From contig NZ_JBITDV010000002.1 in the NCBI RefSeq assembly GCF_044454545.1, positions 682,001 to 746,000 of the forward strand: 64,000 nucleotides of DNA. The letters are read 5' to 3'. This DNA comes from Cryptosporangium sp044454545. Lineage in GTDB: Bacteria; Actinomycetota; Actinomycetes; Mycobacteriales; Cryptosporangiaceae. The translations under genes and the position numbers were made by a program. The notes beneath the pieces were generated by a model. The model was given only the letters and a program-made list of their open reading frames with translations. It did not search any database and had not been told where the DNA came from. Below, piece by piece: positions 58,067-64,000 of the stretch. The stretch's first letter is position 1; each line of letters starts with the position of its first letter.

Positions 58067-58681
58067 CTAGCCCCGCAAGTAGCGGGTGATCATGGCGACC
58101 AATTCGTTCTCCACCGCCTCGATCGAGAGGTTCCGCGGATCGGCCATCAGTTTGTGGACGTTCAGCTCCACCGTGGTCAGGATCAGCTCGGCGGCGGTGT
58201 CGAGGTCGCGCACGCCGACGTCCGGATGCCGGGCGAGCAGGTCGCGCAGCTGAGCGACGCGTAGCTTTCCGTGCCGGTCGATCGTGTCGAGCAGCTCCTT
58301 CGAGAGCGGCGCCTCCTCGATCATGATCCGCAGCAGCTGGGGATCGTCCTGGTGGTTGTCGATCGCGTCGCGGATCAACGCCCGGGCCGTCGGTTCCAGG
58401 CTGCCGGGCGACAGGTCGAGCTGCGCGGCGCCCCGCCACGCGCCGCGGTCGATGTGCCGGATGAGCAGCTCCGCGAGCACCGCGTCCTTGTTCGGGAAGT
58501 ACTGGTACAGCGAGCCGATCGAGATGCGGGCCCGCTCGGCGATGCGGTTGGTGGTGCCGGCGGCGTAGCCGTGCTCGACGAAAACGTGAGCAGCGGCGGC
58601 CAGGATCCGCTCGCGGGTGAGCTCCGCGCGCACCTGCTGAGGCCTGCGACGTGGCTGAAGTCGACGGTCGGCCGACGGCAT
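58067..58681 (-). CDS. TetR family regulator
   Basis: A 204-residue regulator: basic N-terminus, helix-turn-helix T-R-E-R-I-L-A-A-A-A-H-V-F and G-S-L-Y-Q-Y-F-P-N-K-D-A-V-L, and a C-terminal ligand-binding domain. ATG at 58681 is preceded by 66 bp shared with the divergent oxidoreductase, including an inverted repeat TCACA-N7-TGTGA (58735-58751). It probably represses that gene and itself in response to a small lipophilic inducer. Confidence 0.93.
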   Translation of the reverse strand: MPSADRRLQPRRRPQQVRAELTRERILAAAAHVFVEHGYAAGTTNRIAERARISIGSLYQYFPNKDAVLAELLIRHIDRGAWRGAAQLDLSPGSLEPTARALIRDAIDNHQDDPQLLRIMIEEAPLSKELLDTIDRHGKLRVAQLRDLLARHPDVGVRDLDTAAELILTTVELNVHKLMADPRNLSIEAVENELVAMITRYLRG

Positions 58682-58734
58682 CCTGTTCCTCCCCGGGGGC
58701 GTCAAAAGCGAGTAGTCGAGAGCTGAGCTATCGT

Positions 58735-58751
58735 TCACAATAGTGCTGTGA
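58735..58751. promoter_or_regulatory. Inverted repeat TCACA-N7-TGTGA, candidate TetR operator
   Basis: The dyad TCACAATAGTGCTGTGA overlaps the GTG start of the divergent oxidoreductase, where bound repressor would block initiation. A wider imperfect frame TATCG...CGATA brackets it. It is the only clear dyad in the 66-bp intergenic region. Confidence 0.45.
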
Positions 58752-60886
58752 GCAGCGATAACAAGATATTTTCCCGACTGACGACAGTGGACGAGGTCGA
58801 AGCGGTCGTCGGTCGTCCGCTGCCGGTGATCACGCTCAAGCAGATCAGCGCGCTCGATGAGGGGTGCCGCACGGTCCTCGCCCGGTGCCCGGTCGCCGCG
58901 TTCGGCCACCGGGACGCCGGCGGCACCAGCCGGACCACGTTCGTCGGCGGCCGGCCGGGCTTCGCCCGCGTCCACTCACCGACGCGGATCTCGTTCCCGT
59001 GGCCCGGGCCCGGTGAGCCGCACGGCGGCGTCTCGCTGTTCTTCCTTCTGCCGGGCGTCGGAGAGGTACTGCGGATCAACGGCGTGGCGGCCGGCCGCGA
59101 CCGCGGTGAGACGACCGTCGACGTCGTGGAGGCGTACGTGCACTGCGCCCAGGCGATTCTCCGGTCCCGCCTGTGGCAGCCGCCCGCCCCGGCCGGGCCG
59201 GGCGCGGACGTCCCCGGCGACGGCCCGCTGCGCGCTCCCGGGGTAGCCGATTTCCTCGCCTCCGCGCCGTTCCTCGCACTGTCGACCTGGGACGCGTCCG
59301 GCGGGAGCGACACGAGCCCGCGCGGCGACCGGCAGACCGTGGCACGGATCCTGGACGGCCGCACGCTCGTCCTGCCGGACCGCAAGGGCAACAAGCGCGC
59401 CGACACGCTCCACAACCTGCTGCGGGACGACCGGCTGTCGTTCGCCGCGCTCGTCCCCGGGCGCAGCGGTGTCCTGCACGTCCGCGGACGCGGCGCGATC
59501 ACCGTCGATCCGGCGCTGCTGGACGCGATGGCACTGCACGGGAAGCCCCCGCACGCGGCCCTGCTCATCGACGTCGAGCACGCCGAGGTGGCGGCCAACG
59601 ACGCGGTGGCGCGCTCGCGGCTGTGGACGCCCGGCGCGCACGTCGCGCGCGGCGCGGTGCCCGACCTGATGGCGCTGGGCGGCGAGCATCTCGCGGCCAC
59701 GCTGGCCGAGACCAGGGGCGGCCCGTCCGCGTTCCTGCTCCGGGTCGTCGGGTCGATCCCCGGCCTGACCCGGTTGCTGCGGCTGGCGATGAACAGCGCC
59801 TACCGCTCCGGGCTGCACAAAGAGGGCTACGACGACGTCCGGACCGGCCGGCCGCGTGCGACCGGCGCGGCCACCGAACAGCACGCGGCCCGGGAGGTGC
59901 GTATCGCCGAGATCCGGCGGGAGACTCCCAGCACGGTCACGCTCGTCCTCGAGGACGCGGACCCGTTCGACTTCCGGCCCGGCCAGTTCTTCACGCTCGT
60001 GGCCGACATCGACGGCCGCCCGGTGCGACGGGCCTACTCGGCCGCGTCCGGGCCCGGGTCGTCCCGGCTGGAGCTCACGGTCAAGCACGTCGAGGGCGGC
60101 CGGTTCTCCGGGCACGTCCACCGGAACCTCCGCGTGGGCGACCGGCTCGGGGTGCGCGGCCCGTCCGGGTCGTTCCACACCGGAGACCGGGCTCCGGACG
60201 AGCTCGTGCTGATCGCCGCGGGCAGCGGCGTCACGCCGATGATGAGCATGATCCGCGCGGCGCTGTCCGCCTCGCCGGACGCGGGCCGGATCGCGCTGCT
60301 CTACAGCAGCCGCAGCGCAGAGGAGATCATCTTCGGCGGCGAGCTGACCCACCTGGCGGCGAACCACCCCGGCCGCCTGTCGGTGACCCACGTCCTCACC
60401 GGCGCCGAGGGCCGGCTCACCGCGGACGGCGTCCGCCGGTGGGTCACCGGCCTGTCCCCGTCCGCCGACGCCCACTACTACGTCTGCGGTCCCGACGGTC
60501 TGGGCGACGCCGTGCGCGGCGTCCTGAACGGGCTGGACGTCCCGGGCGAGCGGGTGCACAGCGAGCGTTACACCAGCGGGGCGGGCGCGACGGCCGCGAC
60601 CACCGTGCCGCAGACGATGATCGTCGAGGACCACGGGCAGCCGGTCGGCACGGTGATCGTCGAACCGGGTCAGACGCTGCTCGACGCCGGCCTCGCGGCG
60701 GGACTGGACCTGCCGTTCTCCTGCACGGTCGGGAACTGCGGCGACTGCCTGGTGCGGCTGCGCAGCGGAACCGTCGCCCAGCACGAGCCGAACTGCCGCA
60801 CCCCCCGGCAGCAGGCCGACGGCTACGTGCTGACCTGCGTGGGCTCCCCGCTGTCCGACGTCACGCTCGACGTCGGCGAGCCCTGA
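58748..60886 (+). CDS. PNPOx-like/flavin reductase/ferredoxin fusion oxidoreductase
   Basis: A 712-residue three-part enzyme. Residues 1 to about 340 are a split-barrel pyridoxamine-phosphate-oxidase-like module (T-W-D-A-S-G-G-S-D-T-S-P-R-G-D and N-K-R-A-D-T). About 380-615 is a ferredoxin-NADP reductase module with R-R-A-Y-S-A-A-S (FAD), G-S-G-V-T-P-M-M (NAD(P)) and Y-Y-V-C-G-P. About 620-712 is a plant-type [2Fe-2S] domain with C-x4-C-x2-C (S-C-T-V-G-N-C-G-D-C) and a distant Cys in L-T-C-V-G. Electrons would flow NAD(P)H-FAD-[2Fe-2S] to the PNPOx-bound cofactor or an outside partner. The GTG start overlaps the proposed TetR operator. Confidence 0.9.
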   Translation: MSSDNKIFSRLTTVDEVEAVVGRPLPVITLKQISALDEGCRTVLARCPVAAFGHRDAGGTSRTTFVGGRPGFARVHSPTRISFPWPGPGEPHGGVSLFFLLPGVGEVLRINGVAAGRDRGETTVDVVEAYVHCAQAILRSRLWQPPAPAGPGADVPGDGPLRAPGVADFLASAPFLALSTWDASGGSDTSPRGDRQTVARILDGRTLVLPDRKGNKRADTLHNLLRDDRLSFAALVPGRSGVLHVRGRGAITVDPALLDAMALHGKPPHAALLIDVEHAEVAANDAVARSRLWTPGAHVARGAVPDLMALGGEHLAATLAETRGGPSAFLLRVVGSIPGLTRLLRLAMNSAYRSGLHKEGYDDVRTGRPRATGAATEQHAAREVRIAEIRRETPSTVTLVLEDADPFDFRPGQFFTLVADIDGRPVRRAYSAASGPGSSRLELTVKHVEGGRFSGHVHRNLRVGDRLGVRGPSGSFHTGDRAPDELVLIAAGSGVTPMMSMIRAALSASPDAGRIALLYSSRSAEEIIFGGELTHLAANHPGRLSVTHVLTGAEGRLTADGVRRWVTGLSPSADAHYYVCGPDGLGDAVRGVLNGLDVPGERVHSERYTSGAGATAATTVPQTMIVEDHGQPVGTVIVEPGQTLLDAGLAAGLDLPFSCTVGNCGDCLVRLRSGTVAQHEPNCRTPRQQADGYVLTCVGSPLSDVTLDVGEP

Positions 60887-61923
60887 GCCGGGAAACAGAC
60901 GCTGATCCGCAGGCCCCCGTCCGGCCGCGGCTGAGCGAGCAACCGGGCCTGCTGCGCCCGGGCGATCGCCGCGACGATGGCCAGGCCGAGCCCGTGCCCG
61001 GCGGTCTGGTCGGTGCGATCGGTGCCGAGCCGCTGGAACGGCTGGAACAGCCGGTCGATCTCCTCGGCCGGCACCGGGGCACCGGTGTTGCTCACGGTCA
61101 GGCACCCGCCGGGCGAGACCGCGATCTCGACGCTCCCGCCCGGGACGTTGTGACGCACCGCGTTGTCGAGCAGGTTCGTGACGAGGCTGGCGGTCAGGCG
61201 GTCGTCGCCGGTCACCGGCGCCGGGGCGAGCGCGGTGTGGACCCGGATGCTTCCGGTGTCGCGTCCGGAGATCGCCTTCCGGGTGACGTCGGCCAGATCG
61301 AACGGACGCCGGTGCTCGATGCCCTGCTGTCCTCCGGCGAGCGTGAGCAGCGCGTCCAGCAGCTGTTCCTGCTGTCGGCCGAGGGCCAGCACTTCCTCGC
61401 AGGTGGACCGGAGCGCGCCGGCGGACGCGTCCGGGTCGGCCAGCGTGAGCTGGAGGAGGGTCCGCTGAACGGTCAGCGGGGTGCGGAGCTCGTGCGAGGC
61501 GTTGGCGACGAACTGCCGCTGCGCGGTGAACGCGTCGTCGAGCCGGCGCAGCAGGCCGTCGAACGTCGCCGCGAGTTCGCTGAACTCGCGGTAGCCGGCC
61601 GGGATCCGTACGCGGTGGTGGAGGTCGCTCGCGGACATCGTGCGCGCGGCGGCGGTGAGCGCCCGCAGGGGGCGCAGCGCCCGCCCGGCGAGCATCCGGC
61701 CGACCGCGAGCGAGACCGCGGCCAGCACGACCAGCGCGACGGCGGAGTACCGCAGCACGTCGGCGAGGTTGTCGCCGGTGCCGGCCCGCGCCGGTTCGCC
61801 CGGGCCCGGCACGGTGTGGCCGCCGACGTAGAGCGGCAGGTCGGCCAGGACCAGCAACAGCACACCGCCGGCGAACGTGAACCCGGCGTGGACGAGCGCG
61901 AGCCGGGTCCGCAGGCTTCTCAC
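60823..61923 (-). CDS. Sensor histidine kinase, VanS/OmpR-partner type
   Basis: A 366-residue kinase with two helices around a loop of about 30 residues, HAMP, V-A-N-A-S-H-E-L-R-T-P-L-T-V, N-L-L-D-N-A-V-R-H-N and G-H-G-L-G-L-A-I-V. The H-box region is very similar to VanS in this window. GTG at 61923 overlaps the regulator's TGA. The 3' end overlaps the convergent fusion oxidoreductase by 64 bp. It probably controls the divergent ABC exporter. Confidence 0.92.
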   Translation of the reverse strand: MRSLRTRLALVHAGFTFAGGVLLLVLADLPLYVGGHTVPGPGEPARAGTGDNLADVLRYSAVALVVLAAVSLAVGRMLAGRALRPLRALTAAARTMSASDLHHRVRIPAGYREFSELAATFDGLLRRLDDAFTAQRQFVANASHELRTPLTVQRTLLQLTLADPDASAGALRSTCEEVLALGRQQEQLLDALLTLAGGQQGIEHRRPFDLADVTRKAISGRDTGSIRVHTALAPAPVTGDDRLTASLVTNLLDNAVRHNVPGGSVEIAVSPGGCLTVSNTGAPVPAEEIDRLFQPFQRLGTDRTDQTAGHGLGLAIVAAIARAQQARLLAQPRPDGGLRISVCFPAQGSPTSSVTSDSGEPTQVST

Positions 61924-62582
61924 GACCCACCGATCCGGTAACCGCCCTCGCGCACGGTGTGGATGGCCGGTGGCCGCCCGAGCTTCGCGCGCAGCCGTCC
62001 GATCGTGGTCTTCACCGTGGTCGTGAACGGGTCGGCGGCCTCGTCCCAGACCCGTTCGAGCAGTTCCTCGGCCGGCACCACCCGGCCCCCGGCGGCCAGC
62101 AGGTACTCCAGGACCGCGAATTCCTTCGGGCTGAGGTCGAGCCGCCGTCCGGCGCGCGAGGCCACCCGCCGGCCGGGGTCGAGCGACAGGTCGCCGTCGT
62201 CCAGCACCGGTGGCAGCGCGGACGCGGTGCGGCGCCCGAGAGCCCGGACCCGGGCCACCAGCTCGGCGAAGTCGAACGGCTTGGGCAGGTAGTCGTCGGC
62301 GCCGAGACCGAGGCCCTCGACGCGGTCGCGGACCTTGGCCGCCGCAGTCAGCATCAGGACCCGGGCGGCCGATCCGCCGGCCACGATCCGCCGGCACACC
62401 TCGTCGCCGTGCATCCCGGGCAGGTCACGGTCGAGGACGACGACGTCGTAGCGGGTATCGGCCAGCCGTTCGAGCGCGGCCGTCCCGTCGAGCGCGGCGT
62501 CCACCGCCATCGCCTCCCGGCGCAGACCGGCCGTGATCAGCGTGTTCAACCTGCGGTGATCCTCCACCACCAGCACCCTCAT
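61920..62582 (-). CDS. OmpR-type response regulator
   Basis: A 220-residue regulator: V-V-E-D-H-R-R, Asp51 in V-L-D-R-D-L-P-G-M-H-G-D-E, K-P-F-D-F-A-E-L, and a winged helix with L-S-P-K-E-F-A-V-L-E-Y-L and E-R-V-W-D-E-A-A-D-P-F. It resembles VanR closely in the last motif. ATG at 62582 faces the ABC gene across an 87-bp promoter containing a perfect 10-bp inverted repeat (62605-62645). Confidence 0.93.
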   Translation of the reverse strand: MRVLVVEDHRRLNTLITAGLRREAMAVDAALDGTAALERLADTRYDVVVLDRDLPGMHGDEVCRRIVAGGSAARVLMLTAAAKVRDRVEGLGLGADDYLPKPFDFAELVARVRALGRRTASALPPVLDDGDLSLDPGRRVASRAGRRLDLSPKEFAVLEYLLAAGGRVVPAEELLERVWDEAADPFTTTVKTTIGRLRAKLGRPPAIHTVREGGYRIGGS

Positions 62583-62604
62583 GGGTCCACGATGCCAGCC
62601 GGGT

Positions 62605-62645
62605 GGTGACAGCCGGGTCTCAACGCCGCGCACCGGGCTGTCACC
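62605..62645. promoter_or_regulatory. 10-bp inverted repeat between regulator and ABC genes
   Basis: GGTGACAGCC (62605-62614) and GGCTGTCACC (62636-62645) are exact reverse complements with centres 31 bp apart, about three helical turns. Centred in the divergent promoter, they are likely sites for the adjacent OmpR-type regulator acting on both directions. Confidence 0.5.
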
Positions 62646-62669
62646 GGCGTCCCGGTAGAACTCCGGGCC

Positions 62670-63572
62670 ATGATCGAAGTCGAAGCACTGCGGAAGCGGT
62701 ACGGGGCCACGACGGCGCTGGACGGGATGACGTTCACGGCCGCTCCCGGCCGGGTCACCGGGTTCGTCGGGCCGAACGGGGCCGGGAAGTCCACCACGAT
62801 GCGGATCGTCCTCGGCCTGCACACCGCCGACGCCGGGGTCGCGCTCGTCGGTGGCCGGCCCTACCGGTCGCTGACCCGGCCACTGCGGCACCTCGGCGCA
62901 CTCCTGGACGCGTCCGCGCTGCACCCGGCCCGGTCCGGACGCGACCACCTGCGGTGGCTGGCGCACTCGCAGGGCCTGCGCAGCGCCCGGGTCGACGAGG
63001 TCGTGACGCTGGTGGGCCTGGGACCGGCCGCGCGCAGGCGGGCCGGCGGGTACTCGCTGGGCATGCGGCAGCGCCTCGGCATCGCGGCCGCGCTGCTGGG
63101 CGATCCGCCGGCGATCATGCTCGACGAGCCGTTCAACGGGATGGATCCCGACGGCATCATCTGGATGCGCGGTTTCCTGCGTTCGCTGGCCGCGCAGGGG
63201 CGGGCCGTGCTGGTGTCGAGCCACCTGATGACCGAACTGCAGGGCACGGCCGATCACGTGGTCGTCGTCGGCCGGGGCCGGGTTCTCGCGGACGGCAGTG
63301 TGGCCGGCCTGATCGCGACCGCGTCCGGAGACCGGGTACGGGTGCGGACCAGCGCGCCGGAACCGGCGGCCGCGGCGCTCACCGCCGCGGGGGCGCAGGT
63401 GTCGGGCGAGGACGTGCTCTCCGTGCGGGGCCTCGCCGCCGAACGGGTCGCCGAGGTGCTCACCGCGAATCGGCTGCCGTTCTCCGAACTCGCGCCGCAC
63501 CGGGCCACGCTCGAGGAGGTGTACCTGGAGCTGACCCGGGACGCCGTGGAGTACGGCGCGGTGGCGCCGTGA
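62670..63572 (+). CDS. ABC exporter ATPase (DrrA/CcmA-like)
   Basis: A 300-residue ATPase: Walker A G-P-N-G-A-G-K-S-T, signature Y-S-L-G-M-R-Q-R-L, Walker B A-I-M-L-D-E-P-F-N-G-M-D-P, switch S-S-H-L-M, and a C-terminal accessory domain. The group exports antibiotics, lipids or lantibiotics, or confers self-resistance. It is divergent from a two-component pair. The stop overlaps the permease GTG (GTGA). Confidence 0.94.
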   Translation: MIEVEALRKRYGATTALDGMTFTAAPGRVTGFVGPNGAGKSTTMRIVLGLHTADAGVALVGGRPYRSLTRPLRHLGALLDASALHPARSGRDHLRWLAHSQGLRSARVDEVVTLVGLGPAARRRAGGYSLGMRQRLGIAAALLGDPPAIMLDEPFNGMDPDGIIWMRGFLRSLAAQGRAVLVSSHLMTELQGTADHVVVVGRGRVLADGSVAGLIATASGDRVRVRTSAPEPAAAALTAAGAQVSGEDVLSVRGLAAERVAEVLTANRLPFSELAPHRATLEEVYLELTRDAVEYGAVAP

Positions 63573-64000
63573 TCCTGCGGTCGGAGTGGACCAAGTTCCG
63601 GTCGGTCCGGGGATGGGTGATCGGCACCGCGGTCGCGGCGCTGCTGATCCTGGTGTTCCCGGTGACCGGGCTCGGCGGCGCCGGGTCGGAGAAGCCGCGG
63701 CCGATCCCGCTCGGGCCGGGCGGGGAACCGGTCGTCGACGCGTACTACTTCGTGCCTCGCCCGCTGGCCGGCGACGGGCGGATCACGGTGGAGGTGACCG
63801 CACTCGAGAGCCGCGCGCCGTGGGCGAAGGCCGGTCTGCTCGTCCGCGCGGGGACGCGGTACGCCGCGATTCTGCGCACCGCCGGGCACGGCGTGCGGAT
63901 GCAGTACGACTACACCGGCGACGTCGCCGGACCCGACCCGGCGGCCCGGTGGCTGCGGCTCACCCGGTCCGGCGACACGGTCATCGGGGAGGCGTCGGCC
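63569..64000 (+). CDS. ABC permease with extracytoplasmic lectin-like domain (3' partial)
   Basis: The first 144 codons are visible and the frame runs off the window. R-S-E-W-T-K-F-R-S-V-R-G-W-V-I-G-T is the usual start of ABC2-type permeases in actinobacteria, followed by one helix. A Gly/Pro loop then leads into a beta-rich segment with E-V-T-A-L-E, W-A-K-A-G-L-L-V-R and Y-A-A-I-L, resembling DUF1349/concanavalin-like domains inserted between helices 1 and 2. It forms the channel for the preceding ATPase. Confidence 0.82.
   Translation, partial: MILRSEWTKFRSVRGWVIGTAVAALLILVFPVTGLGGAGSEKPRPIPLGPGGEPVVDAYYFVPRPLAGDGRITVEVTALESRAPWAKAGLLVRAGTRYAAILRTAGHGVRMQYDYTGDVAGPDPAARWLRLTRSGDTVIGEASA

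Noticed and set aside
58976..61930. Very long open frames on both strands around 59-62 kb (over 900 codons)
   Set aside because: They cross the fusion oxidoreductase and kinase genes out of frame, have low-complexity Arg/Pro/Gly composition and no recognisable motif.
1..64000. tRNA, rRNA, riboswitch, IS element or prophage
   Set aside because: No cloverleaf-like sequence, transposase, integrase or structural phage gene was recognised; nearly all bases belong to protein-coding genes.

Overview
The window is very GC-rich (roughly 70%), gene-dense DNA with many GTG starts and 4-base ATGA/GTGA stop-start overlaps. It carries PknB-like, SARP/BTAD, PucR, TIGR04282 and actinobacterial acyl-CoA dehydrogenase families plus a Streptomyces-type van cluster. 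Together these indicate a soil or filamentous Actinomycetota chromosome; the genus cannot be fixed by reading alone. No rRNA, tRNA, IS element, phage gene, origin or CRISPR array was seen. Genes touch or overlap nearly everywhere, and the only stretch of more than 300 bases without an intact gene is 2031-2375.

Layout. (1) 1-17184: a catabolic region with a flavin reductase, an enoyl-CoA hydratase-like protein, two acyl-CoA dehydrogenases, an SDR, two FCD-type GntR repressors, a four-gene Liv-type ABC importer, and a seven-gene operon (two lactonase-like metallo-beta-lactamase proteins, two HIBADH-like dehydrogenases, a cupin, single and tandem carboxymuconolactone-decarboxylase-like proteins). 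Copies of TCATAC(G/C)GT or its half-site lie upstream of one GntR gene, the importer, the operon and a convergent CMD gene, which suggests one regulon. The substrate is unknown. (2) 17282-25633: a TRIC-like channel, a lipoprotein, an MMPL exporter with its own kinase/NarL-type regulator, and a large kinase divergent from an unusual SARP-receiver fusion. (3) 25639-30268: a three-gene membrane operon made of a Ser/Thr kinase with an extracytoplasmic domain, a surface membrane protein, and a 623-residue protein with about 16 two-cysteine repeats, a Pro/Gly 6-residue repeat stalk, an Ig-like domain and a C-terminal anchor. (4) 30484-38483: a glycan/membrane-redox block (epimerase, two-component system, GT-C-like protein, GT2, TIGR04282 protein, methyltransferase, fused membrane molybdopterin oxidoreductase) with a shared 17-18 bp element in two promoters.

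(5) 39172-53584: a nine-gene, translationally coupled operon with an S12-type serine hydrolase, an oligopeptide ABC importer, an S9-S12 double-protease fusion, an M20 hydrolase, a GNAT transferase and an N-acylamino-acid-racemase-type enolase, followed by a PucR regulator. The last three enzyme types match the known N-succinyl D-to-L amino acid conversion pathway, so the operon reads as import, cleavage and stereo-inversion of D-amino-acid-containing peptides. (6) 53653-57996: vanRS convergent with vanHAX, a complete D-Ala-D-Lac glycopeptide-resistance set. A VanZ-family gene 18 kb away carries the same promoter box at the same distance as vanH, so it probably belongs to the VanR regulon. (7) 58067-64000: TetR divergent from a PNPOx-like/ferredoxin-reductase/ferredoxin fusion, a VanRS-like two-component pair, and a divergent ABC exporter whose permease runs off the window.

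Pathway and regulon links are inferred from gene order, motifs and repeated promoter words. The strongest candidates for new biology are the kinase/Cys-repeat surface operon, the SARP-receiver regulator, the D-peptide salvage operon and the van box shared with VanZ.
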